Assembly (NCBI RefSeq): GCF_002931075.1
Contig: NZ_PSTQ01000003.1
Span: 1 to 64,000, forward strand
Direction of reading: 5' to 3'
Length of the DNA stretch: 64,000 nucleotides
Origin: Pseudoclavibacter sp. AY1F1
GTDB taxonomy: Bacteria; Actinomycetota; Actinomycetes; Actinomycetales; Microbacteriaceae
Shown here: positions 51,607 through 59,065 of the stretch, in pieces
How positions within the stretch are numbered: the stretch's first letter is position 1
Layout: each line of letters opens with the position of its first letter
Notes under the pieces: generated by a model
Databases searched by the model: none
Told to the model about the DNA's origin: nothing
The model's input: the letters and a program-made list of their open reading frames with translations, nothing else
Program-made: the position numbers and the translations under genes

Positions 51607-52212
51607 ATGGCCCTTTCACGGAAGCAGTCGCGTGAACTCAAGCGTCTCCGCAAGGACGCAAACAACTTGTGGAGCGAGCAGCAGTCTGTCATCGAGCACG
51701 CTCGCGGCATCCTGCAGTCCGCAGGAGTGAGCGCAAAGGGCTTGGCTGAGTCCGAGCTTGTTCCCGCTCTGCAGAAGAGCTACGACAACAACGTCCGTCC
51801 GAGCTTCGACCGCGGCTACAACGTGGCCCGCGAGAAGTACGAAGACGCGAGCGTCCGCTTCAACGGCAAGGTTCTCCCCGTCGTCGCAGGCCTCTCGGGC
51901 TCGCTCGCCGGCACGGTCAGCAACCTCGCTTCGAAGAACCACGACTTCAAGGACGTTGCTGGCTCCGCGAAGAAGGTCTCCAAGGAGCTCAACTCTCGCG
52001 CCAAGCAGGCATCGAAGGCGTACGACAAGAAGTACAACAGCTCCGGCGTCGGTGTCGGCGGCTGGCTGCTCATCGGTGCTGGCGTCGCCGCAGTCGCCGC
52101 TGTTGGCTACGCCCTGTGGCAGACCTTCCGCGCAGACGACGACCTGTGGATTGCCGACGAGGAGCTCGACGCTCCCGTCACCACGGTCTCGCCCGCTTCG
52201 GCAGCGAAGTAG
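51607..52212 (+). CDS. conserved single-pass membrane protein, function unknown
   Basis: This 201-aa protein has a basic, helical N-terminal half (RKQSRELKRLRKDANNLW), a middle with Ala/Lys-rich amphipathic stretches that could be apolipoprotein-like or coiled helices, one membrane helix (about 152-175) and a short acidic tail. No catalytic motif is visible. GGAGG 5 nt upstream sets the ATG. It is divergent from the cyclophilin gene. Recognised only as a conserved actinobacterial type. Confidence 0.78.
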   Translation: MALSRKQSRELKRLRKDANNLWSEQQSVIEHARGILQSAGVSAKGLAESELVPALQKSYDNNVRPSFDRGYNVAREKYEDASVRFNGKVLPVVAGLSGSLAGTVSNLASKNHDFKDVAGSAKKVSKELNSRAKQASKAYDKKYNSSGVGVGGWLLIGAGVAAVAAVGYALWQTFRADDDLWIADEELDAPVTTVSPASAAK

Positions 52213-52245
52213 TTCGCGCAACCAGGCGTCTGACGAGCCCCGCAC

Positions 52246-53115
52246 TCACCTCGTGAGCTGCGGGGCTTCGTCGTAGGCGGCTCGGATGAGGTGCGCGAGC
52301 TCGTCGGCCAGGGCGGGTCTCGCTCCGCGCCACCAGGCGAGCCTGACCTCGATGGCTGGTGCGTCGCGGAGTGGCCTGTAGACGATTCCGGGTCGCGGAT
52401 GCTGCGCGGCCGTGGCTTCGCTCGTGACCCCGTAGACGTCGCCGTCCGCGATGAGAGTGAGCCACTCGTCGAGCGTGCTCGTCGGGATGAAGACGGGGGA
52501 TCGGTCTGCGGGCCAGAGCGAGCCGACCGTTGTGCCCGTGCGTGCATCCACTGCCATGGTTTTGCCGGCGAAGTCATCGAGGGCGAGCGTTCGTTTTCGG
52601 GCGAGCGGGTCGTCTTTCGCGAGGGTGGCGACGCGTCGTTCTTCGCCGAGGCGCACTGTCTCGATGCGAGGGTCACGCGGAGCGGTGCGGAACACGGCGA
52701 GCTCGATTTCCCCGTCGAGGAGACCTGCCGTCGCAGTGTTGCTCTGCCGGAAGACGAGGTGCGATTCGGGATGCGCGGCCCGCCAGCTGCGCTGAACGGC
52801 GCTCGTGTGCCCGCCGAGGGTTGACCAGGCGTATCCCACCCGCAGTTCTCTGGTCGACTCGTTCGCCTCGTCGCCGATGAGGCTCACCTCGAGCAGGACT
52901 CTGCGGGCGCGAGTCAGGATTCGCTCGCCGAGGGGTGTGAGCGCGACGTGCCTTGTGGAGCGGGAGAGCAGCTGGGCACCGAGCTGCGTCTCGAGGGCCA
53001 GGATCGCGCGCGAGACGGCGGCCTGCGAGCACTGCAGCTGGATGGCGGCGTCGGTGAACGTTCCCGCGTCGACGACTGCAGCGAGGGCGCTGAGGTGACG
53101 GAGCTCCAGACTCAT
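52246..53115 (-). CDS. LysR-family transcriptional regulator
   Basis: This 289-aa protein has the N-terminal HTH (RHLSALAAVVDAGTFTDAAIQLQCSQAAVSRAILALE) and a substrate-binding effector domain (about 88-285). It is divergent from an EamA transporter with a 68-bp gap, the usual layout for a regulator and its target. ATG 53115 is decided by TACGCT (minus strand, 53122-53127) 6 nt upstream. Upstream open codons are not homologous. The palindrome at 53136-53146 is a candidate binding site. Confidence 0.92.
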   Translation of the reverse strand: MSLELRHLSALAAVVDAGTFTDAAIQLQCSQAAVSRAILALETQLGAQLLSRSTRHVALTPLGERILTRARRVLLEVSLIGDEANESTRELRVGYAWSTLGGHTSAVQRSWRAAHPESHLVFRQSNTATAGLLDGEIELAVFRTAPRDPRIETVRLGEERRVATLAKDDPLARKRTLALDDFAGKTMAVDARTGTTVGSLWPADRSPVFIPTSTLDEWLTLIADGDVYGVTSEATAAQHPRPGIVYRPLRDAPAIEVRLAWWRGARPALADELAHLIRAAYDEAPQLTR

Positions 53116-53121
53116 GCGCCC

Positions 53122-53127
53122 AGCGTA
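53122..53127 (-). promoter_or_regulatory. -10 element TACGCT for the LysR gene (leaderless)
   Basis: It lies 6 nt before ATG 53115 on the minus strand. The divergent EamA gene has a weaker CACGAT 6 nt before its ATG. Confidence 0.5.
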
Positions 53128-53135
53128 TAACTCAC

Positions 53136-53146
53136 GCGTGTCACGC
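53136..53146. promoter_or_regulatory. palindrome GCGTG-T-CACGC, candidate LysR site
   Basis: A perfect 5-bp inverted repeat with a 1-bp centre in the middle of the 68-bp gap between the divergent LysR and EamA genes. Confidence 0.45.
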
Positions 53147-53183
53147 ATTTCTCTGTGCCTCGAATCGGGGTCACGATGAGCGC

Positions 53184-54080
53184 ATGACAGGCGCAGCGGA
53201 CACCAGCATCGCAAGCGCAAGCGCAGATGCGCCGCGCGGCGTGCTGACGGGCTCCGCGCTGCTCACCGGCAGCGGCCTCTCCAACCAGCTCGGTGCCGCG
53301 TTCGGCGCACTGGCCTTCGACGCGCTCGGCACCTCTGGCGTCGTGGCCGTGCGGCAGCTCGTGTCGGCCGCCATACTGCTTCCAGTCGCCCGCCCCAAGT
53401 TCCGCAGCTTCACGTGGGCCCAGTGGTGGCCGGCACTGCTGCTCGGCGTCGTCTTGGCGACCATGAACCTGTCCCTGTACGGAGCCGTCGACCGAATCGG
53501 GCTTGGACTTGCCGTCACTCTCGAGTTCCTTGGTCCGCTCGCTGTGGCCCTCTGCTCATCGCGCACGCGAGCGGACCTGCTCCTCGCGGCCGGCGCCGCG
53601 CTCGGCGTGTACGTGCTGTTGCTCCCCGATGCGTCGAGCGACGTCCTCGGCTACGCTCTGGGGCTCCTCGCAGCCTGCTGCTGGGCGAGCTACATCCTGC
53701 TCAACCGGATGCTCGGCGGGCGCCTGAGCGGCCTCCAGGCCCCTGCGACGGCGACTCTCGTCTCGAGCCTGCTGACGCTGCCCATCACGGTGCACCTGAT
53801 CGCGGATGGCAGGTTCCTCGGCTGGCCACTGCTGCTGGCCGCGCTCTCGGGCTTACTGTGCTCGGTCATTCCGTACTCGATCGACGTCATCGCCCTCCGC
53901 TGGGTGACCACGCGGTTCTTCGGCGTCTTCATGAGCATCAACCCCATGTTCGCGGCGCTCGCCGGAGTTGTTGTCCTCGGCGAGGTCCCGGTCGCACACG
54001 AGTGGATAGGCATGGCGATCATCGTGGGCGTCAACGCGATCGCAGTCTCCCGGGGTCTGAAAAGGTCACGCAGCGCCTGA
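53184..54080 (+). CDS. EamA/RhtA-family transporter
   Basis: This 298-aa protein has ten membrane helices in two EamA repeats (the second with SGLLCSVIPYSIDVIALRWVTTRFFGVFMSINPMFAALAGVVVLGE). The closing segment EWIGMAIIVGVNAIAVSRG is typical of RhtA-type exporters of threonine, homoserine or purines. The substrate is unknown. The protein is likely controlled by the divergent LysR protein. Confidence 0.9.
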   Translation: MTGAADTSIASASADAPRGVLTGSALLTGSGLSNQLGAAFGALAFDALGTSGVVAVRQLVSAAILLPVARPKFRSFTWAQWWPALLLGVVLATMNLSLYGAVDRIGLGLAVTLEFLGPLAVALCSSRTRADLLLAAGAALGVYVLLLPDASSDVLGYALGLLAACCWASYILLNRMLGGRLSGLQAPATATLVSSLLTLPITVHLIADGRFLGWPLLLAALSGLLCSVIPYSIDVIALRWVTTRFFGVFMSINPMFAALAGVVVLGEVPVAHEWIGMAIIVGVNAIAVSRGLKRSRSA

Positions 54081-54121
54081 GGCTGCAAGGAGCGCAGAGT
54101 ATGTCAGGAACGGACGGTGCC

Positions 54122-54580
54122 CTAGCGCGCCGCTCGCACGGATCGCAGGTGGCCGTTGGCGGGGCGTTCCGCGTGGAGTCTGAGCCCAACATCCACAAGC
54201 GACACGGTGCGAAGCGCCGCTATCTCGTCGAGCTCGAACCAGCGCGCCTCGTCAGTAGAGCCACCCCGCTCGTTGCGAAGCTCGCCGCTCACGATGCTCG
54301 CCTCGTAGACGATGCGCACGGACTGCATGGGCGTCTTGCCAGGCTCCAGCCGGTCTCGGCCCGCGATGATGTGCGAGTCGATGCCGAGGAGGCGGTCTAT
54401 GGACGCGTGGTAGCCGGTCTCTTCCCAGATCTCGCGGACAACGCCGTCAATCGGGTCTTCGCCCGGGTCGGTGCCGCCACCAGGCAGCGTCCACCCTGAG
54501 CGGCCGCGGTCGTGCCAGTGCGCGAGGAGGATCTGCCCGTCGCGCACGATGACACCGTAGGAAGCGAGTCGTCGATGCAC
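54122..54580 (-). CDS. NUDIX hydrolase
   Basis: This 152-aa protein has the Nudix box GGGTDPGEDPIDGVVREIW then EETGY (G-x5-E-x7-REUXEEXGU) at about residues 37-60, preceded by SYGVIVRDGQILLAHW and WTLPGGG. It hydrolyses a nucleoside diphosphate derivative; the substrate is unknown. GTG 54580 is chosen for the family N-terminus and for GGGGG 4 nt upstream; a longer frame continues upstream but is not conserved. Convergent with EamA. Confidence 0.86.
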   Translation of the reverse strand: MHRRLASYGVIVRDGQILLAHWHDRGRSGWTLPGGGTDPGEDPIDGVVREIWEETGYHASIDRLLGIDSHIIAGRDRLEPGKTPMQSVRIVYEASIVSGELRNERGGSTDEARWFELDEIAALRTVSLVDVGLRLHAERPANGHLRSVRAAR

Positions 54581-54734
54581 GGAACCCCCAAAGATCTCCG
54601 CCGAGGTCTCGAGGTCAGCGGCCCGGTGCCTGGGCCGACCCGAACCACGGGCGCACGCTATCGTACGCCGACGCGCGCCGGGCCCCCACACAGGGGCGCC
54701 GACGCGCGATCGATAGAGCTGGTGAGGGACGGGG

Positions 54735-55394
54735 TCAGCGCCGCAACGTCTTGCGTGCCAGGAAGTTTCCGAGGAACTGGAGCCCCTGCACGAGGATGAC
54801 GATGACGATGACCGCTGCCCAGGTGACCTCGGGCTGGAACTGCCGGTAGCCGTACTGGATCGCGAAGTCACCGAGCCCTCCGCCACCGATGAATCCTGCG
54901 ACCGCCGACATGTCGACAAGCGAGACCACGGCGAACGTGTAGCCCAGGATGAGCGGCCCGAGTGCCTCTGGCACGATGACGGTCCACACGATCTGGAAGC
55001 GGCCAGCGCCCGCCGCGCGTGCCGCCTCGATGACACCAGGGGACACGGTGAGCAGGTTCTGCTCCACAAGGCGTGAGATGCCGAAGGTCGCCGCCAGCGA
55101 GAGCGCGACGATCGCCGCGTTGGTCCCGATACCGGAGCCGACGACAAGTCGCGAAAGCGGCTGCACGGCGGCGATGAAGATGATGAACGGGATAGGACGG
55201 AAGAAGTTCACGATCACGTTCATGACCGCGTTCGCGAAGCGCTGCTCGTAGAGATTGTCGCGTCGCGTCAGGTAGAGCACCAGTCCGACGAGCAGTCCGC
55301 CGACACCACCAAAGAGCAGGCTGAAAGAGACGAGGAGAAGTGTCTCACCGGTCGCCTCGAACAGCTTCGGGAGGAGTTCGATGACCTCGTTCAT
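54735..55394 (-). CDS. metI: methionine ABC transporter permease MetI
   Basis: This 219-aa permease has five membrane helices and the EAA loop (EAARAAGAGRFQIVWTVIVPEA at about 120-141) that contacts the ATPase. It forms the channel for D/L-methionine uptake with MetN and MetQ. The ATG overlaps the metN stop by 4 nt (ATGA). It is the last gene of the operon. Confidence 0.94.
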   Translation of the reverse strand: MNEVIELLPKLFEATGETLLLVSFSLLFGGVGGLLVGLVLYLTRRDNLYEQRFANAVMNVIVNFFRPIPFIIFIAAVQPLSRLVVGSGIGTNAAIVALSLAATFGISRLVEQNLLTVSPGVIEAARAAGAGRFQIVWTVIVPEALGPLILGYTFAVVSLVDMSAVAGFIGGGGLGDFAIQYGYRQFQPEVTWAAVIVIVILVQGLQFLGNFLARKTLRR

Positions 55395-56443
55395 GCCGCA
55401 CCTCCCGCAGTGACGTTCTCGAATTCCGTGACGACCGCGAGACCGCCGATCTCGTCGAGGGCCCGACGTCGTGCATCCGCGTCGCCCTGCAGGGCGAAGG
55501 TCAAGTCGCCAAACGACTTCCCACGGATCTCGTTCATTCCGCCATACACGAGCTCGACGGTGATGCCGGCCTCGTGCAGGATGCGCAGCGCCTGGCCCTG
55601 GTTCGTGCGTCCGTCGCGGAAGCTCAGCGTGACGAGGGTTCCGGGATGGCGGGCGCTCAGGTCGGCGCGCAGCTCGGCGTCCGGGATGCCCTGCACGACA
55701 GTCGAGACGAAGCGCTGAGTCGCAGGAGCCTCAGGGTTCGCGAAGATGTCGAATACCTCGCCCTGCTCGACGATCTTGCCGTGCTCCATGACCGCGACGT
55801 GGCTCGCGATCTCCTTGACAACATCCATCTCGTGCGTGATGACGATGATCGTCACGCCGAGCTCCTGGTTGGCTTTCTTCAGGAGCTGCAGCACGTCAGC
55901 GGTGGTCTGTGGGTCGAGAGCGCTCGTCGACTCGTCGGCGAGCAGGATGCTCGGGTTCGTCGCGAGCGCGCGAGCGATCCCGACGCGCTGCTTCTGCCCA
56001 CCGGAGAGCTGGTCGGGGAAGGCGCGCGCCTTCTCGGAGAGCCCGACGAACTCGAGCAGCTCGGCGATGCGCTTCTCTCGCTCCGCTTTCGGCGTCTTCG
56101 CGACGCGCAGCGGATACGCGACGTTGCCAGCAACATTGCGAGAGTTGAAGAGGTTGAACTGCTGGAAGATCATGCCGATTCCGGCACGCACGGAACGAAG
56201 CTTGGACTCCGGGAGCTGCGTGATGTCGACGCCATCCACATGGATGCTGCCGGAGGTGGTGGGTTCGAGGGCGTTGATGAGGCGCACCATGGTCGACTTG
56301 CCAGCCCCCGAGTAGCCGATGACGCCGTAGATGTCGCCGGCCTCGATGGTGAGCGAGACGCCGTCGACGGCTCTGATCGCGGGGGCTCCGCGCTTCGGCG
56401 ACGGATACTCCTTGACGACGTCGGTGAGTGTGATGAGGGCCAT
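55391..56443 (-). CDS. metN: methionine ABC transporter ATPase MetN with NIL domain
   Basis: This 350-aa ATPase has Walker A GYSGAGKST (about residues 40-48), the signature LSGGQKQRVGIARAL, Walker B ILLADEST and the switch His in VITHEM. A C-terminal NIL domain (about 265-345) is the methionine-binding regulatory site that inhibits transport when methionine is abundant. ATG 56443 begins the homology. The 149-bp gap after metQ contains two palindromes. Confidence 0.95.
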   Translation of the reverse strand: MALITLTDVVKEYPSPKRGAPAIRAVDGVSLTIEAGDIYGVIGYSGAGKSTMVRLINALEPTTSGSIHVDGVDITQLPESKLRSVRAGIGMIFQQFNLFNSRNVAGNVAYPLRVAKTPKAEREKRIAELLEFVGLSEKARAFPDQLSGGQKQRVGIARALATNPSILLADESTSALDPQTTADVLQLLKKANQELGVTIIVITHEMDVVKEIASHVAVMEHGKIVEQGEVFDIFANPEAPATQRFVSTVVQGIPDAELRADLSARHPGTLVTLSFRDGRTNQGQALRILHEAGITVELVYGGMNEIRGKSFGDLTFALQGDADARRRALDEIGGLAVVTEFENVTAGGAA

Positions 56444-56463
56444 ATGTTCGCTCTCGCCTTCTT

Positions 56464-56478
56464 CACGGTGGAACCGTG
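56464..56478. promoter_or_regulatory. palindrome CACGGT-GGA-ACCGTG in the metQ-metN gap
   Basis: A 6-bp inverted repeat lies 20 nt before metN, and a second perfect palindrome TGATGATCATCA is at 56545-56556. These could attenuate transcription or stabilise the metQ message, or act as operators. Confidence 0.4.
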
Positions 56479-56592
56479 TGGTGGTGCTGGTGAGCGGCGC
56501 CGAGACGCCAATCGTCGGTGCAAGCGAGATCGCCGCCCGAGGCCTGATGATCATCATCGGGTCTCGGACGGCGAGCGCGCTAGGGGTGAGTC

Positions 56593-57468
56593 CTAGCCCT
56601 GGGCTTCGATCTCTGCGACGAGCTCATCGAGCGTCGTCTGCAGCTCCTCCACGGGGGTCTTGGTGAGGACGGCGGTGTCGCCGAACGTCTCCTTGACCGC
56701 GGCAGCGACTGCCTCGGAGTTCTGGTAGATCTCGACAAGCTTGAGATAGTTCTCGTTGTCGGCGTTCTCGGCCGTCGTCACGAAGATGTTGATGTACGGG
56801 AAGGCCGACGCGTTCTGGGGGTCGTCGCGCGTGAGCGCGTCTTCCGTCGTGAGGCCGGCGTTCTCGACGAAGTCGTTGTTGATGATCGCGCCAGCGAGGT
56901 CAGGCAGCGAGGTCGCCGTGACTGATGCTTCGAGCTCCGTCACCTTGACGCGCGACTCGGGGAGTACGTCGTCGAGCGTCGAGAACGGCGAGCCGCCGTC
57001 CTTGAGCTCGATGAGGCCGGCTTCCTGGAGCACGAGGAGACCGCGTGCGCGGTTCGACGCGTCGTTGGGAACTGCAACTTCTGCGCCGTCCGGGATCGCG
57101 TCGACGGAGTCGTACTGCGAGGAGTAGAAGCCGAGGGGGTAGATGGCCGTCGAGCCGATCGGCACGAGGTCGTCGCCGCTCGCTGCGTTGTGCTGCGCGA
57201 GGTAGATGATGTGCTGGAACGCGTTGACGTCGAGCTCACCCTCGCTCGTCGCGGGGTTCGGCTGGTTGTAGTCCGAGAAGTCGACGAGCTCGACCGTGAG
57301 GTCCTGAGCTGCTGCTTCCTCTACGAGCACCTCCCAGTACGGGTCGGATGCGCCCACGACGCCGAGCTTGATGGTGCTGTCATCAGATGCGCCGGTGGAG
57401 CACGCGGAGAGGCCTCCAACGAGGGCGATCGCACCGACAGCTGCGGCGATCTTGGTGAAACGTGACAT
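56593..57468 (-). CDS. metQ: methionine-binding lipoprotein MetQ (NlpA family)
   Basis: This 291-aa protein has a lipoprotein signal with lipobox LSAC (Cys23) and the NlpA fold: IKLGVVGASDPYWEVL, VELVDFSDYNQPN, DVNAFQHIIYLAQHN and the IINNDFVENAGL segment. It binds methionine at the outer membrane face and delivers it to MetI. AGGA upstream supports the ATG. It is first in the metQ-metN-metI order. The 176-bp gap upstream shows no SAM-riboswitch or other recognised element. Confidence 0.93.
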   Translation of the reverse strand: MSRFTKIAAAVGAIALVGGLSACSTGASDDSTIKLGVVGASDPYWEVLVEEAAAQDLTVELVDFSDYNQPNPATSEGELDVNAFQHIIYLAQHNAASGDDLVPIGSTAIYPLGFYSSQYDSVDAIPDGAEVAVPNDASNRARGLLVLQEAGLIELKDGGSPFSTLDDVLPESRVKVTELEASVTATSLPDLAGAIINNDFVENAGLTTEDALTRDDPQNASAFPYINIFVTTAENADNENYLKLVEIYQNSEAVAAAVKETFGDTAVLTKTPVEELQTTLDELVAEIEAQG

Positions 57469-57644
57469 GGAGGAGGGTCCTTTCAGTGCGGCGCGCAAAC
57501 GCCAGCCATCCTCTAAGGGTCTAGAGGGCCTCGCAAGAATAAGAGAACAGCGCGTCTCCGCGCCGATACATCCTGACACGTTGCGTAACAGTCCACCGAC
57601 TGGGTCACTGACGCAAGAATGTTGCGTTCGGATCGCCGTTCAGG

Positions 57645-58547
57645 TCAGGGCAGGAGCCCCAACTGCCTGGCCTTCGCAAGAGCCTGGTAGCGAGAGCTTG
57701 CATCCAGCTTCGTCATTGCCGTACCGAGGTAGCTCTTGACGGTGCTTTCGGTGAGAATCAGCTTTCCGGCGATGTCCTTGTTGGAGAGACCCAGGGCGAT
57801 CTGGCCGAGCACGTCCAGTTCGCGCGGGGAGAGCTTGACCGGGGCCTCGGCCAGTTCAGCCACGGCAGCAGCCTCGCGATCACGTGGGTCTCCATGATCG
57901 CCGGCGAACCGAACGAGCCTTTCCTCGATACTCCGAAGCCTCGCCCGGGCCTGGACGTCACTGAGCATCGACGACACCTCCCGCAGTTCCGAGAACGTGC
58001 CCCTCAGCTCCTCCAATTGGGTTGCGGTGAGGCCACCGGAGCCGAGTTCAGAGATGCTCGCGGACCCTACCCTCATCCGCCGACTGAGCTCGTCCCGCAA
58101 GCGAAGCTCGTCCTCCACCTTCTTGCCGAGAGCGACAGCCTGGCCGAGTGACATCGATTGGGAGTCCTGAGCCGCCCTGAAACCGCCGTAGAGGACACCC
58201 CGCACGTGCTTGTCGACGATGACCGGCACCGCCAGCAGGCTCTGCACGTGCTCGGAGAGCACCTGCACGTCGTAGTCGTGTGTGATGCGGCTGCTTCCGC
58301 GGTAGTTGGTCGTGACCTTGGCCCGGCGTTCAAGCATGGCGCGACCGCCGAGTCCGCGACCGAGCTGCACCCTCAGCCCGACGAGCCCACGGCCCTGGTT
58401 GCCGCAGATCGTGTGGACGTCCGTCGTGTCGCGGTGAGTCTGTCCGCCGAATGAGAGGGGGCACCCCGTGGAGTCGCGGAGGCGCGCGACGGCCTGGGCG
58501 AAGACGTCCGCTTCGGTGGCTGCCTCTGGAAACATCATGTGCGTCAC
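57645..58547 (-). CDS. GAF-domain LuxR-family regulator, RamA-like
   Basis: This 300-aa protein has an N-terminal GAF-like domain (about residues 40-150), a coiled helical linker and a C-terminal LuxR HTH (LSPRELDVLGQIALGLSNKDIAGKL then TESTVKSYLGTAMTKLDASSR). The layout matches RamA of Corynebacterium glutamicum, the activator of acetate metabolism genes. It is divergent from the DUF485-ActP acetate uptake operon, which in Corynebacterium is a RamA target. The start is uncertain: GTG 58547 follows GGAAG, and TTG 58553 is also open. Confidence 0.85.
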   Translation of the reverse strand: MTHMMFPEAATEADVFAQAVARLRDSTGCPLSFGGQTHRDTTDVHTICGNQGRGLVGLRVQLGRGLGGRAMLERRAKVTTNYRGSSRITHDYDVQVLSEHVQSLLAVPVIVDKHVRGVLYGGFRAAQDSQSMSLGQAVALGKKVEDELRLRDELSRRMRVGSASISELGSGGLTATQLEELRGTFSELREVSSMLSDVQARARLRSIEERLVRFAGDHGDPRDREAAAVAELAEAPVKLSPRELDVLGQIALGLSNKDIAGKLILTESTVKSYLGTAMTKLDASSRYQALAKARQLGLLP

Positions 58548-58558
58548 TACCAACTTCC

Positions 58559-58564
58559 GGGGGT
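58559..58564. promoter_or_regulatory. GGGGGT motif, possible RamA-type site
   Basis: C. glutamicum RamA binds short G4-6T/C runs. GGGGGT here sits at the start of the regulator gene, 157 bp before the divergent DUF485 gene. Such short motifs are weak evidence alone. Confidence 0.3.
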
Positions 58565-58626
58565 AGTTCGATACTTCGTCGTATGCGTAGCGTGGATGCT
58601 ATCACGCAGGCAATGAGGCTTTCGTG

Positions 58627-58642
58627 TTCGCAATGATGCGAA
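58627..58642. promoter_or_regulatory. palindrome TTCGCA-ATGA-TGCGAA
   Basis: A perfect 6-bp inverted repeat with a 4-bp centre lies midway in the 173-bp divergent gap between the LuxR-type regulator and the acetate uptake genes. A dimeric regulator could bind here. Confidence 0.5.
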
Positions 58643-58720
58643 GAAACGCCGCCTTTTGCCGTCACGGAATGCACATCCATATCTGACGAACGCAGCAATG
58701 CACTGAGGCAAGGAGGCCCC

Positions 58721-59065
58721 ATGCAGAACGAACCGTCATCGCAGCCGCCCGGAGGAATCGACTATGTCGCATTCGAAGAATCGGCTGACTTCAAGGAGCT
58801 GAAGAAGCGGCAGCGCTCCTTCGTCTTCCCCCTCTCCCTCTTCTTCCTCATCTGGTACGGGACCTACATCGTGGTCGCCGCCTACGCGCACGACTTCATG
58901 GCTACCCCCGTCTTCGGGAACATCAACGTCGGTCTCCTGCTCGGCATCGGCCAGTTCGTGACCACTTTCGCGATCACTATGTGGTACGTCTCCTACGCCA
59001 ACCGGAGGCTCGATCCGCTCGCGAATGACCTGCGAGTCCAGCTCACCAAGGAGGACCAGGCATGA
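58721..59065 (+). CDS. DUF485 membrane protein
   Basis: This 114-aa protein has the DUF485 pattern: KKRQRSFVFPLSLFFLIWYGTYIV and a second helix GLLLGIGQFVTTFAITMWYV, ending with a charged tail. DUF485 proteins are co-encoded with acetate/cation symporters, apparently as a small partner subunit. AAGGAGG 4 nt upstream supports the ATG. Its stop overlaps the actP start by 4 nt. Confidence 0.92.
   Translation: MQNEPSSQPPGGIDYVAFEESADFKELKKRQRSFVFPLSLFFLIWYGTYIVVAAYAHDFMATPVFGNINVGLLLGIGQFVTTFAITMWYVSYANRRLDPLANDLRVQLTKEDQA

Noticed and set aside
57469-57644. SAM riboswitch upstream of metQ
   Set aside because: No paired P1-P4 arrangement or conserved SAM-I core could be found by eye. A covariance-model search with the SAM families would settle it.
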